Origin: JBELHR01 sp049606855
GTDB lineage: Bacteria > Bacteroidota > Bacteroidia > Flavobacteriales > Flavobacteriaceae
Direction of reading: 5' to 3'
NCBI GenBank assembly: GCA_049606855.1
Contig: JBMYVY010000004.1
Location: 62,001 to 126,000 of the forward strand
Length of the DNA stretch: 64,000 nucleotides
Notes under the pieces: generated by a model
Database searches by the model: none
Told to the model about the DNA's origin: nothing
The model's input: the letters and a program-made list of their open reading frames with translations, nothing else
Part shown: positions 41,603 through 50,638 of the stretch, one piece after another
Layout: every line of letters begins with the position of its first letter
Position numbering within the stretch: the stretch's first letter is position 1
Translations under genes and position numbers: made by a program

Positions 41603-42721
41603 ATGATTGAAATTAAGGAATTAACCACAAAAAAGGAACTTAAGCAGTTTATTAAATTTCCTTTTAAACTTTATAAAAATAACCCATATTGGACTCCGGG
41701 AATAATTGCAAACGAATTGGATAATTTGGATGCAGAGATTAATCCTGTTTTTAAAAACGCTGAGGCCAGATATTTTGTTGCAGTTAAAGATGGAGAGTGG
41801 GTTGGAAGGATTGCAGTAATTGTGAATTGGTTAGAAATCAAGGAACAAAAAAAATCAAAAATTAGATTTGGTTGGTTTGACGTTATTGATGACTTAGAAG
41901 TTACCAAGGCCTTACTGTCAAAAGTAGAAGAAATAGGAAAGCAACATCAACTTGAATATATGGAAGGTCCTGTTGGTTTTTCCAATATGGATAAAGCGGG
42001 ACTGCTCGTAGAAGGGTTTGATCATCAAAATACTATGGTTACCCTTTACAACTTTCCATACTACAAGGATCATTTCGAAAAATTAGGCTTCGAAGTGTCT
42101 GACGAATGGGTAGAGTACACTTTCAACTTCGATAAAGTGGATGAGAATAAATTGAATCGTTTATCCCAAATGATTTCCGAACGCTACGAATTGAAAATGA
42201 GAAATTTCACCCACAAAAAACAAATTTTTCCCTACGTTCAGGAAATGTTCGACTTGATCAATGAAACCTATGAAAACCTGAGTGTTTTTGTAAGAATTAC
42301 TCCAGAGCAGATCGAATATCTTAAACATAAATACTTTTCATTTATCAACCCCCGTTTTATCAAATGTGTCTTTGATAAAGACGATAAAATGATCGCCGTA
42401 GCTATTACCATGCCTTCTTTTTCAAAAGCGCTTAAAAAAGCAAATGGTTCCCTTTTCCCTTTTGGTTTTCTTCATATGCTAAGAGCGAATAAGAAAAATG
42501 ATAAGGCAGAGTTTTACCTTATTGGGATTAAACCGAGTTATCAAAACAAAGGAGTTACCTCAATCATTTTTAACGAAATGAGAAAGACTTTTAGAGAATT
42601 TGGAGTTACTCATGTGGAGACTAATCCTGAATTGGTAGACAATCAAAATGTGCAGTTGCTGTGGAAAAAATACGATAGCAAACAGCATAAAAGAAGAAAG
42701 AGTTACCGAAAAAACCTGTAG
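41603..42721 (+). CDS. Large GNAT-like protein of Bacteroidota
   Basis: This 372-aa soluble protein begins with a domain (QFIKFPFKLYKNNPYWTPGII) shared with a widespread Bacteroidota family, then a mid-region AEARYFVAVKDGEWVGRIAVIVNW and a C-terminal GNAT-like half ending in FYLIGIKPSYQNKGVTSIIFNEM. The residues GIKPSYQNKGVT sit where the GNAT acetyl-CoA loop (Q/RxxGxG/A) lies but depart from consensus. Relatives carry an unjustified 'GTP cyclohydrolase' label. The function is not known. It follows the outer-membrane gene and precedes rsmE by two bases. Confidence 0.65.
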   Translation: MIEIKELTTKKELKQFIKFPFKLYKNNPYWTPGIIANELDNLDAEINPVFKNAEARYFVAVKDGEWVGRIAVIVNWLEIKEQKKSKIRFGWFDVIDDLEVTKALLSKVEEIGKQHQLEYMEGPVGFSNMDKAGLLVEGFDHQNTMVTLYNFPYYKDHFEKLGFEVSDEWVEYTFNFDKVDENKLNRLSQMISERYELKMRNFTHKKQIFPYVQEMFDLINETYENLSVFVRITPEQIEYLKHKYFSFINPRFIKCVFDKDDKMIAVAITMPSFSKALKKANGSLFPFGFLHMLRANKKNDKAEFYLIGIKPSYQNKGVTSIIFNEMRKTFREFGVTHVETNPELVDNQNVQLLWKKYDSKQHKRRKSYRKNL

Positions 42722-42723
42722 AG

Positions 42724-43428
42724 ATGCAATTGTTTTATGCAAGTGATATAGAGCCTACTCAAAATTCCTATCAATTTGACAAAACAGAAAGTCGTCATAT
42801 TGTAAAGGTTTTGCGCAAGCTAGAAGGAGACCGCCTCAACCTGACCAACGGTGCCGGGAATCATTTCGAATGCATAATTGCTCAAGCCAATGACAAGCGT
42901 TGTCTAGTAACCATTGAACAGGTCAATTCTATTGAAAAGGATTGGGATTATTATTTGCACATTGCAATAGCTCCAACAAAACTAAACGACCGATTGGAAT
43001 GGTTCCTGGAAAAGGCTACTGAAATTGGTCTTGACGAAATCACACCAATTTTATGTGACCACTCAGAAAGAAAAACAATCAAGGAAGAGCGCTATGAAAA
43101 AATCCTGGTGTCCGCTATGAAGCAATCCTTAAAATTCAGATTACCCAAATTAAATAAGCTGACCAAATTTTCAGAATTTATTGAAAAACAATTACCTGAA
43201 AACAGTTATATCGCCCACTGTGAAGATCGGGAACAACAATTATTAAAGAACCAATCCTTAAAAAATGAGATTCTTATAATGATCGGTCCTGAAGGAGATT
43301 TTTCCAGCAAAGAAATTGACCTTGCTTTAGACCGTGCTGTAAAAGGAATCAGTTTAGGAAAAAGCAGATTGAGAACAGAAACTGCAGCACTTGTCGCTTG
43401 CGACACCGTTTCGATATTAAACCAATAA
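42724..43428 (+). CDS. rsmE: 16S rRNA (uracil-1498 N3)-methyltransferase
   Basis: RsmE methylates U1498 of 16S rRNA near the decoding site. The 234-aa SPOUT protein starts MQLFYASDIE, has ESRHIVKVLRKLEGD near residue 23, the family motif LEWFLEKATEIGLDEITPILCDHSERK near residue 91, and the SAM knot MIGPEGDFSSKEIDLAL near residue 183 with LGKSRLRTETAALVACD at the end. All conserved residues I know of are present. It lies two bases after the GNAT-like gene and two bases before the transporter gene. Confidence 0.96.
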   Translation: MQLFYASDIEPTQNSYQFDKTESRHIVKVLRKLEGDRLNLTNGAGNHFECIIAQANDKRCLVTIEQVNSIEKDWDYYLHIAIAPTKLNDRLEWFLEKATEIGLDEITPILCDHSERKTIKEERYEKILVSAMKQSLKFRLPKLNKLTKFSEFIEKQLPENSYIAHCEDREQQLLKNQSLKNEILIMIGPEGDFSSKEIDLALDRAVKGISLGKSRLRTETAALVACDTVSILNQ

Positions 43429-43430
43429 TC

Positions 43431-44327
43431 ATGAACTTAGACGCATTAGAGATTAATTTCAGCAATGAAAATTTATGGGTATTAAACATCGTCATTGCCA
43501 TAATCATGTTTGGTGTGGCTCTGGATATTACGGTAGATGACTTTAAACGACTATTTAAGCAACCGAAAATCATGTTTGTCGGTGTTTTTTCTCAGTTCAT
43601 TGCATTGCCCTTTGTGACTTACCTTTTTGTTTTACTCACTCAACCCATGCCATCTATTGCATTAGGACTTATGCTAATAGGTGCTTGTCCAGGAGGAAAC
43701 ATTTCAAACTTTCTTTCGAAATTATCTGGTGGAAACGCAGCTCTTTCAGTAAGTCTAACAGCCTTCGCCACCGTGATGTCAATAGTGATGACGCCATTTA
43801 ACCTGGAGTTTTATGGAAACCTCTACCCTCCAACTAGAGAAATCATGCAATCCGTAGAGCTGGATCCCTATTCACTATTTAAGCTTGTGTTACTAATCCT
43901 TGGGATACCTTTAATTTTAGGAATGGTCGGAAGAAACTATTTCCCTAAAGCAGCCATGAAACTTTCTAAGCTACTTAAACCATTATCCATCATAGTTTTT
44001 ATCATAATGATTCTCGGTGCGCTTGCTCAAAATTATGACATTTTTATGGAGTATATACATCACGTATTCCTTCTAGTAATTTCCCATAATCTTATCGCCA
44101 TACTCTTAGGTCTAGCAATAGCCATTCTATTTAAACTAAGCCTAAAAGACCGAAAAACAATCTCGATAGAGACTGGAATTCAAAATGGTGGATTGGGACT
44201 TTTATTGATTTTTCAATTTTTCGAGGGACTAGGCGGCATGGCCTTACTCGCTGCCTTTTGGGGAGTATGGGATATTTTTTCAGGATTAGCTATTGCCTAT
44301 TTTTACGCAAAAAAATTCCCATCATAA
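43431..44327 (+). CDS. Bile acid:sodium symporter (BASS) family transporter
   Basis: This 298-aa membrane protein has about nine to ten helices and the SBF fold. Signatures are MFGVALDITVDDFKRLFKQP near residue 26, LIGACPGGNISNFLSKLSGGNAALS near residue 79 and TGIQNGGLGLLLIFQF near residue 242. Family members move bile acids, sulfonates or 2-keto acids with sodium; the substrate is unknown. I choose the ATG at 43431, since upstream codons lie inside rsmE. It is followed three bases later by the acyltransferase gene. Confidence 0.9.
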   Translation: MNLDALEINFSNENLWVLNIVIAIIMFGVALDITVDDFKRLFKQPKIMFVGVFSQFIALPFVTYLFVLLTQPMPSIALGLMLIGACPGGNISNFLSKLSGGNAALSVSLTAFATVMSIVMTPFNLEFYGNLYPPTREIMQSVELDPYSLFKLVLLILGIPLILGMVGRNYFPKAAMKLSKLLKPLSIIVFIIMILGALAQNYDIFMEYIHHVFLLVISHNLIAILLGLAIAILFKLSLKDRKTISIETGIQNGGLGLLLIFQFFEGLGGMALLAAFWGVWDIFSGLAIAYFYAKKFPS

Positions 44328-44330
44328 CGG

Positions 44331-45341
44331 ATGTATTATTTGGTAAAACACCTTCTGCAATTCGGTTTCTTTTTTTACTATAAAAGAGTTCGTTTAGTTG
44401 GGCTTGAAAACATCCCAAAAAAAGGTGCGGTATTGTTTATCCCCAATCACCCTAATGCCTTAATAGACCCCTTATTGGTCGCATACAGGAATCCTAGGTC
44501 CACCTATTTCCTTACCAGATCATCAGTCTTTAAGGGTGGAGTCTTAAATAAATTTTTTGCTTCTGTCCATATGTTTCCAATATACAGACCACGAGATGGG
44601 AAAGAAAAAATGCATCTAAACGAAGCAATTTTTAAAAAATGTGAATATATACTTTCCAAAGAGAAATCCCTGGTGGTTTTTGCCGAAGGAAATCATAATA
44701 TCAACAAGAAAGTACGCCCATTGAAAACGGGTTTTGCAAGAATTGCTTTAAGAACATTTCAAGCCTATCCAGAATTAGAGGATATTAAAATTATTCCTAT
44801 GGGGCTAAATTATGATCACCCCACCAAGGCCTGGTCAAAAGCTTCTGTATTCTTTGGTCCTGCCCTTTCGGCGAAATCCATTATCTCGGGATTAGAATCA
44901 GAACTCGATCAAATTAATGCCTTGTGCAAGAAAACCCATGAGGCCATGCTTCCATGGAGTATTCATGTTGAAAAAAACTACAATGAAAATTATCAGAAAC
45001 TGATCAACTCTAATATTGATTTGACTGATCCAACCGCTGGGAATCAAGCTATAAAAGATCAAAATTTTCCTTCAAAAAAATCCAGCAAATCCGTTTTGAG
45101 TAGTTTGATTTATGGTTTTGCGGTCCTTTTAAACTTGATTCCATTTTTAATTTGGAAAAGAGCGAGTAAAGGAATTAAAGATGATGAATTCATAAGTACC
45201 TTCCGATTTGGGATATGCATGACCCTGGTCCCCATTAACCTAATCATTTGTACTTTGATTCTTGGCTGGACCTATCTTGGGTTATGGGTCCTTAGTTTTT
45301 TAATGAGTCAAGGTTCATGGTATAAAACCTATTTAAAATAA
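44331..45341 (+). CDS. PlsC-like 1-acyl-glycerol-3-phosphate acyltransferase
   Basis: This 336-aa membrane-associated enzyme transfers an acyl chain in phospholipid synthesis. The first motif is IPNHPNALIDPLL near residue 36, where His and Asp are separated by five residues rather than the four of classical HX4D; the second is FPIYRPRDG near residue 81 and the third VVFAEGNHNINKK near residue 106. Two C-terminal hydrophobic regions follow. The length suits the GPAT/DHAPAT-like branch more than a 240-aa PlsC. The end overlaps the convergent 161-aa gene by 13 bases. Confidence 0.85.
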   Translation: MYYLVKHLLQFGFFFYYKRVRLVGLENIPKKGAVLFIPNHPNALIDPLLVAYRNPRSTYFLTRSSVFKGGVLNKFFASVHMFPIYRPRDGKEKMHLNEAIFKKCEYILSKEKSLVVFAEGNHNINKKVRPLKTGFARIALRTFQAYPELEDIKIIPMGLNYDHPTKAWSKASVFFGPALSAKSIISGLESELDQINALCKKTHEAMLPWSIHVEKNYNENYQKLINSNIDLTDPTAGNQAIKDQNFPSKKSSKSVLSSLIYGFAVLLNLIPFLIWKRASKGIKDDEFISTFRFGICMTLVPINLIICTLILGWTYLGLWVLSFLMSQGSWYKTYLK

Positions 45342-45814
45342 CGAGCATGCCAACTGGCGGAAGCTGGAACCTCCCAATTGTTCTCTTTTTCTAGTTTAGT
45401 TTGAACTAAATTATTAAAAACAATCGTCTCCTTATCAATCACACCTTCTTTAGCCAATTTAGAAAATTCAGGCAATTTAGCCATTAGTAGGACCCTATCT
45501 TTTTTGTAAACAATAGTCATCTTATCCATTAAATCAAGTCCCAAAGCCTCTTGCATTTCCTTTAAAAAATGAACCGATGCGTCAATGGAACAACCAGAGA
45601 CTCCATTAAAATTCTCGTCTACAATCAACGTAACAAAACGATTGTAGTCTATCTTAAAGGAAGCTTTTAAGTCTGAACCGTGTTTGGTCCATTGATTCAA
45701 AAAATTGATCAAGTTTTTTTCAATAACAGGAAGTTCTTCTTCATTAAATTCACGTGAGGATTGGTACACCCAAAGGCGTGAATTATCCGGCATCATTTGA
45801 TAATCTACGTACAT
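45329..45814 (-). CDS. Conserved Bacteroidota protein, often mislabelled 'ABC transporter ATPase'
   Basis: This 161-aa protein has the pattern RLWVYQSSREFNEEE, FLNQWTKHGSDLKASF, DENFNGVSGCSIDASVHFLKEM and a C-terminal SWHARYFK. It contains no Walker A, no LSGGQ signature and no membrane helix, so it is not an ABC ATPase. The single cysteine in VSGCSIDASVHF is highly characteristic and may be functional. It is the last gene of the murQ operon, five bases after the exonuclease gene. Function unknown. Confidence 0.72.
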   Translation of the reverse strand: MYVDYQMMPDNSRLWVYQSSREFNEEELPVIEKNLINFLNQWTKHGSDLKASFKIDYNRFVTLIVDENFNGVSGCSIDASVHFLKEMQEALGLDLMDKMTIVYKKDRVLLMAKLPEFSKLAKEGVIDKETIVFNNLVQTKLEKENNWEVPASASWHARYFK

Positions 45815-45819
45815 TTTCT

Positions 45820-46596
45820 CTAAGATAAATTAGTGTTTAACCCTCTTAACTTAATATTGGTCAAGACCTTTTTAGTATACAATGGAAAGTCGGCATTTTG
45901 AATCCAATTATAATAGCCCGGATTCTCTGCAAGTACCTCTACAACAGTTCTTCCTTTATATTTACCAAAAGTAAAAATTTCTTCTTCATTATCATTATAA
46001 ACTATGAAACCTGCAAAATCAGCTCGTTTACTGTGAGTTGAATATGCAGCGAGCTCCTTTACGGTCGTTCCAATATCATCGTAACGGTCTATTTGAGCCA
46101 AAAGAATCTCATAAGTTGCATTGGTATCGGCTTCTGCAGAATGGGCATCGGTCAATTCCTTGTCACAATAAAATTTATATCCCGCTGAAAGTGTGCGTTG
46201 CTCTTTTTTATGAAAAATAGTTTGAACATCCACACTGTTGGTAGATTTCAGATCAAAGTCCATATCCACCCTTAACATTTCCTCAGCGAGTAAAGGAATA
46301 TCAAATCTATTTGAATTAAATCCAGCTAAATCACAACCTTGAATCATTTTAGATATTTCAGGCGCCAATTCTTTAAAAGTTGGTTCATTAACTACTTTTT
46401 CATTGGTAATCCCATGAATATCCGAAGCTTCTTTTGGAATTTCAATTACCGGATTCACCAACCAAGTTTTGCTTTCTTTATTTCCGTTTGGAAATAGTTT
46501 GAGAATTGAAATTTCTACAATTCTATCTTTTCCTATATTTATTCCTGTCGTTTCTAAATCAAAAAAAACAAGAGGTTTTGTCAATTGTAAATTCAT
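45820..46596 (-). CDS. 3'-5' exonuclease, DnaQ-like (DEDDh)
   Basis: This 258-aa protein contains an exonuclease domain like the epsilon proofreading subunit. Exo I is FFDLETTGI with Asp13 and Glu15; Exo II is in LAGFNSNRFDIPLL near residue 92; Exo III is the HSAEADTNATYE of the DEDDh subclass near residue 151. A C-terminal part of about 45 residues (FTFGKYKGRTVVEVLAENPGYY) resembles a small DNA-binding module found in such enzymes. It lies within the peptidoglycan-recycling operon, to which it has no evident link; a role in repair rather than replication is probable. Confidence 0.9.
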   Translation of the reverse strand: MNLQLTKPLVFFDLETTGINIGKDRIVEISILKLFPNGNKESKTWLVNPVIEIPKEASDIHGITNEKVVNEPTFKELAPEISKMIQGCDLAGFNSNRFDIPLLAEEMLRVDMDFDLKSTNSVDVQTIFHKKEQRTLSAGYKFYCDKELTDAHSAEADTNATYEILLAQIDRYDDIGTTVKELAAYSTHSKRADFAGFIVYNDNEEEIFTFGKYKGRTVVEVLAENPGYYNWIQNADFPLYTKKVLTNIKLRGLNTNLS

Positions 46597-46613
46597 AATT
46601 AAATGTATTAAAA

Positions 46614-49523
46614 TTAATCCAATAAGGCCTCATAAAAAGCCTCATGAATACGCGTTCTCATATCGGATTCTCCAAGTCGGTTATTCACCATACTCGGGTA
46701 AACCCGATTAGATAAAAATATATAAACCAAGCCTGTTTCTGGATCAGCCCATGCAAAGGTGCCTGTAAAACCACTATGACCAAAGCTATGAGCAGAGGCA
46801 CTTTTTGCCGAAGATTTAATTTCTGGATCTAGGGACGGTTTATCAAAACCTAAACCTCTTCTAATCGAGTCCTGTTCAAAATACCTTTTATTAAATACTC
46901 TAAGGGTTTGATTTTCTAAAATTCTTTCCCCACCATAGACCCCTCCTTGAAGGTAGAGTTGCATCATTTTTGCCACATCTAAGGCCGAGCCAAAAAGTCC
47001 AGCATTTCCATTTACCCCTCCCATCATAGCGGCTCCCATATCGTGAACATAACCTTGAAGTTCTTGATGTCGATAATAATCATCTTGCTCTGTTGGAACA
47101 ATTCTATCTTTTTCAATTCCTCGCTCTAAGGGATTATAACCCAATTCATAGGCACCGATAGGATCGTAAAAAAACTTACTATTTGCCTGATCCAAGGTCA
47201 TTCCATAAGTACGCTCGACCCAATCACCGATGAGATAATACAATAGACCGCTATATTTATAGCCAACTTCCACGCGCTGATCAACTTGAGCTATTTGCTC
47301 ATAAATAGAATCCTTATAGGAAGTTCTTAAATATAAATTCTCAGCTACCTCAATAGCATAATCTGAAGACTTTTCAGCGGCATAATATTCTTCCAAAGGT
47401 TGTGAAGTTGTTGAATCTATTGTCGATTTATAATAAGCGATCCATGCCTTTATTCTTCCAACATGAGACAAGGCCTCTTTTATCGTTACTGTATCCTTGT
47501 TTGACCCTTTAAGTTGCACAAAATGCTCGCCAAGATTATCATTTACATCAAAATAATGAGACTCCTCCCCTTTCATTAACATGGGAAGTCCCCCAAGAAT
47601 TTTCGTTACTGAAGCTAAATCATAAATGTCGCTTTTTTGAGTTTCTCTTTCACCTCCATATCTGTGTTTACCGAAGGCTTTGTGATAAAAAATCTTACCG
47701 TCTCTTGCAGCGAGTATAACTCCACCGGGAGCCATTGTAGAGTCAACAATTACTTGACTTAATTGATCCACCTGGTCTAATTTTAAAGCATCAACTCCAA
47801 CATTAAATGGATAGGCATAGGCCAAACGATTGAGCTCAGAGGTCTTCAATCCGGTTCCCTCTTTGAAATTCTCATTAATACTCACAGGAAGGCTGCCTTT
47901 AAAAGATCGAGCTCCGTAGATTTTTTCAGCAGTAAGTCTTTGAGCAACTTCATCGTTTTGATAAGCCACTACAACTTGATTGATGTGTTCAAAGGATGGA
48001 ACTTGTATTAGGGCATATGGTGAAGCGAAGACTACTAAATTCGTTGGAATTAATTTGCTTAACTCATTTAACAATTCTAATTCATTCGATTCGAACTTAT
48101 AGGATCTCCAGAATTTATCATCGGGCTTGTGAAAACCAATAATGAGTTCATCAAACTGATTTATCTTTAATAATAGATCCTCATCGTTTGCATCCAAAAC
48201 CTGAACGTCTTGATAATTCTTCAAACCTTGAACGAAGGCATCGGAAGAAGCATCACCAAGCGCTAAATAAGCTCTTTTTGTCCTCAAATCTCTTATAGGC
48301 AGTGCATTATTCTCGTTTTTTACTAAAGTTATAGCGGCATCAAAGAGCTCCTCTAATAACGCATAATCCTCAGGTGCTTTGATATCCTGATCTATATTTT
48401 CTGTTTCCACGGGATTGTAATCTGCCAAACCTGCCCAATACTTAGCCTTCAATATCTTTCGAACAGATTTATTCAATCTATCCTCAGTAAAGCTACCGTC
48501 CTTAAACGCTTTTTTAATGGTTTTGAACCCCGCTTCAACATCATTGGAATACAATAACATGTCGTTTCCAGCCATAAATGCTTTTAAGTCGACTGCACCT
48601 GCCGATCCGTAGTTTGCAGCACCTTTCATATTCAAAGCATCGGTAAAGACGAGTCCCTGAAAACCCATTTCTTCCTGGAGTAATTCAGTGACTACCTCAT
48701 AAGACAAAGACGTTGGAACTCCTTCTTCATTCACTAGAACTGGCACATTGAGATGTCCAACCATAACAGACCCCAATCTGGATTGCATTAGTTGATAATA
48801 CGGATACAACTCGATATCATTCAATCGGTCTCTATCAAAATCTAGATAAGGGAGTTCTTTATGAGAATCCGTAGCAGTGTCTCCATGACCAGGGAAATGT
48901 TTTGCATTTGCAATAACTCCGCCAGATTCCATACCGCGTATAAAAGCAGCAGCCTTGTTAGTTACTCGATATTTATTTTCTCCAAAAGACCGATTTCCAA
49001 TAATTGGATTTGCAGGATTGGTATTGATATCAACTACTGGAGCAAAATTTATTTGAATTCCGATTCGTTTATGGTGAACAGCCAAGCGGTAACCGAAGGC
49101 CTCAATCAACCCATTGTCTTCTATCGCTCCAAGGGTCATATTAAATGGATACTTAAAGGTGTTTTCAAGACGCATATCTAGCCCCCATTCTCCATCAAAA
49201 CCTACCATTAAGGGGATTTTTGACTTCTTTTGATACTCATTGTATAATTCCGCTTCTCTTTGGGGAGTTCCTTGAAAGAATATCAACCCTCCTACATGAT
49301 ACTTACGAATCATTTTCTTAACCCAGCTTCGATCCTCCCGTTCGTCTGAATAAACATTGATCATAAAAAGCTGTCCGATTTTTTGATCGGTACTCATATT
49401 CTTCATTTGCTCATCTACCCAATGATCTCTTGCCTCGATGTTTAAGGTTTCAAAAGGGTCAGGTTGTTGAGCATACAAACTCGTGGTAAATAAGATAAAT
49501 AGGATTCGTAAATTCAATTTCAT
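46614..49523 (-). CDS. Secreted beta-N-acetylglucosaminidase (NagZ, GH3) fused to a beta-lactamase-fold domain (AmiE-like)
   Basis: This 969-aa protein has a signal peptide (LRILFILFTTSLYAQ) and two enzymatic halves. The GH3 half (about residues 40-370) has the NagZ motif KHFPGHGDTATDSH near residue 210, which holds the His-Asp acid/base dyad, and the nucleophile in VFTDALNMKGA; a further domain follows. The C-terminal half (about 590-960) is a serine beta-lactamase fold with SVTK (SxxK), YSGLL and HSGFTGTF. Since murQ and anmK lie directly upstream, I infer that the C-terminal half is an AmiE-like amidase that strips peptides from muropeptides. The pairing mirrors the separate NagZ and AmiE of B. 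subtilis. Confidence 0.88.
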   Translation of the reverse strand: MKLNLRILFILFTTSLYAQQPDPFETLNIEARDHWVDEQMKNMSTDQKIGQLFMINVYSDEREDRSWVKKMIRKYHVGGLIFFQGTPQREAELYNEYQKKSKIPLMVGFDGEWGLDMRLENTFKYPFNMTLGAIEDNGLIEAFGYRLAVHHKRIGIQINFAPVVDINTNPANPIIGNRSFGENKYRVTNKAAAFIRGMESGGVIANAKHFPGHGDTATDSHKELPYLDFDRDRLNDIELYPYYQLMQSRLGSVMVGHLNVPVLVNEEGVPTSLSYEVVTELLQEEMGFQGLVFTDALNMKGAANYGSAGAVDLKAFMAGNDMLLYSNDVEAGFKTIKKAFKDGSFTEDRLNKSVRKILKAKYWAGLADYNPVETENIDQDIKAPEDYALLEELFDAAITLVKNENNALPIRDLRTKRAYLALGDASSDAFVQGLKNYQDVQVLDANDEDLLLKINQFDELIIGFHKPDDKFWRSYKFESNELELLNELSKLIPTNLVVFASPYALIQVPSFEHINQVVVAYQNDEVAQRLTAEKIYGARSFKGSLPVSINENFKEGTGLKTSELNRLAYAYPFNVGVDALKLDQVDQLSQVIVDSTMAPGGVILAARDGKIFYHKAFGKHRYGGERETQKSDIYDLASVTKILGGLPMLMKGEESHYFDVNDNLGEHFVQLKGSNKDTVTIKEALSHVGRIKAWIAYYKSTIDSTTSQPLEEYYAAEKSSDYAIEVAENLYLRTSYKDSIYEQIAQVDQRVEVGYKYSGLLYYLIGDWVERTYGMTLDQANSKFFYDPIGAYELGYNPLERGIEKDRIVPTEQDDYYRHQELQGYVHDMGAAMMGGVNGNAGLFGSALDVAKMMQLYLQGGVYGGERILENQTLRVFNKRYFEQDSIRRGLGFDKPSLDPEIKSSAKSASAHSFGHSGFTGTFAWADPETGLVYIFLSNRVYPSMVNNRLGESDMRTRIHEAFYEALLD

Positions 49524-49534
49524 TTAAAGTGGTT

Positions 49535-50638
49535 TTAGTTTGTTTTAAGCGGTTCATAGATTCGACCACTACTGTGGTCTATTTCAGCCCCTGTTACTGA
49601 GGCAAATACATTTATTTGTTTCTTTTTTCTCAACAAGCCCAAAAAGGAAAATATAAGGGCTTCTTTAAAGTCAATCAATTCATTTTCTGGGATGACAATA
49701 TTGCAGTCTTTACTGTTCTCCTTAATCAGATCTATAAGATAAGTATTATAAACTCCGCCACCTGTAAAAAGAACATCTCCATTCAAAGAATTTAGAACCT
49801 GGCAAATTTGTTCTGATGCATGCTTGACCAATGTCGCCAAAATGATTTCAAAAGGAAGTCGCGAACGTTCAATTAATGGCATATAAAATTTCTCAATCTG
49901 CTCTTGACCTAAACTCTTAGGGCGGTGTAATCGTAAATAATAGTCATATGCATTTAAATCTGCCAGTAATTGAGCATTAGCCTCATGTGATCGTGCTATT
50001 TCTCCTCCTTTATCAAACTCAAAGCCTTGTTGCAAACAAAGTTTATTCATGATAAAATTTACTGGTACAATATCATAAGCTACCCGTTGTCCCTGGTACT
50101 CATAAGAAATATTGGCAAAACCTCCAAGGTTTACACAAGCTCGGTACTGTCTAAACAAAAATGCATCTCCCGTGGGGACCAATGGAGCCCCTTGACCTCC
50201 TAGAGATACATCTTGTACTCTAAAATCACAGATCGTTTTAATTCCTGTTCCTCGAACAATTTCTGGTCCATTACCAATTTGGTAAGTGTATCCTAAATCA
50301 GGTTGGTGAAATACCGTATGCCCATGACTTCCGATAAATTCAATTTCTTTATTGAATCCACCAGCAGTTAACTCTTCAATAAAATCGTTTATTTCATTTG
50401 AGAACAGCTGTCCTAGTTTATGATTCAAAAACTGAAGCTCATTTCCACTTAATTTATAAGCCTCAGACAATTCACTTTTCCACTTTACAGAATAAGGAAC
50501 TGTTTTTGCGTGGGCTATTCTGTACTTAACACTTTCTTTTAAATGACGTTCTTCCCAGATAAATTCGACCAAAACCAAATCTAAACCGTCTAGGGAAGTT
50601 CCGCTCATTAACCCAATTGAATAACTACTTTTTTCCAT
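49535..50638 (-). CDS. anmK: Anhydro-N-acetylmuramic acid kinase
   Basis: AnmK phosphorylates and opens 1,6-anhydro-MurNAc, giving MurNAc-6-phosphate, the substrate of MurQ. The 367-aa ASKHA-fold protein has the signature IGLMSGTSLDGLDLVL near residue 8, then FIGSHGHTVFHQP near residue 100, NLGGFANISYEYQG near residue 170 and DVLFTGGGVYNTYLI near residue 290. It overlaps the end of murQ by 14 bases and lies 11 bases before the NagZ fusion gene, so the three steps of muropeptide recycling are encoded in sequence. Confidence 0.96.
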   Translation of the reverse strand: MEKSSYSIGLMSGTSLDGLDLVLVEFIWEERHLKESVKYRIAHAKTVPYSVKWKSELSEAYKLSGNELQFLNHKLGQLFSNEINDFIEELTAGGFNKEIEFIGSHGHTVFHQPDLGYTYQIGNGPEIVRGTGIKTICDFRVQDVSLGGQGAPLVPTGDAFLFRQYRACVNLGGFANISYEYQGQRVAYDIVPVNFIMNKLCLQQGFEFDKGGEIARSHEANAQLLADLNAYDYYLRLHRPKSLGQEQIEKFYMPLIERSRLPFEIILATLVKHASEQICQVLNSLNGDVLFTGGGVYNTYLIDLIKENSKDCNIVIPENELIDFKEALIFSFLGLLRKKKQINVFASVTGAEIDHSSGRIYEPLKTN

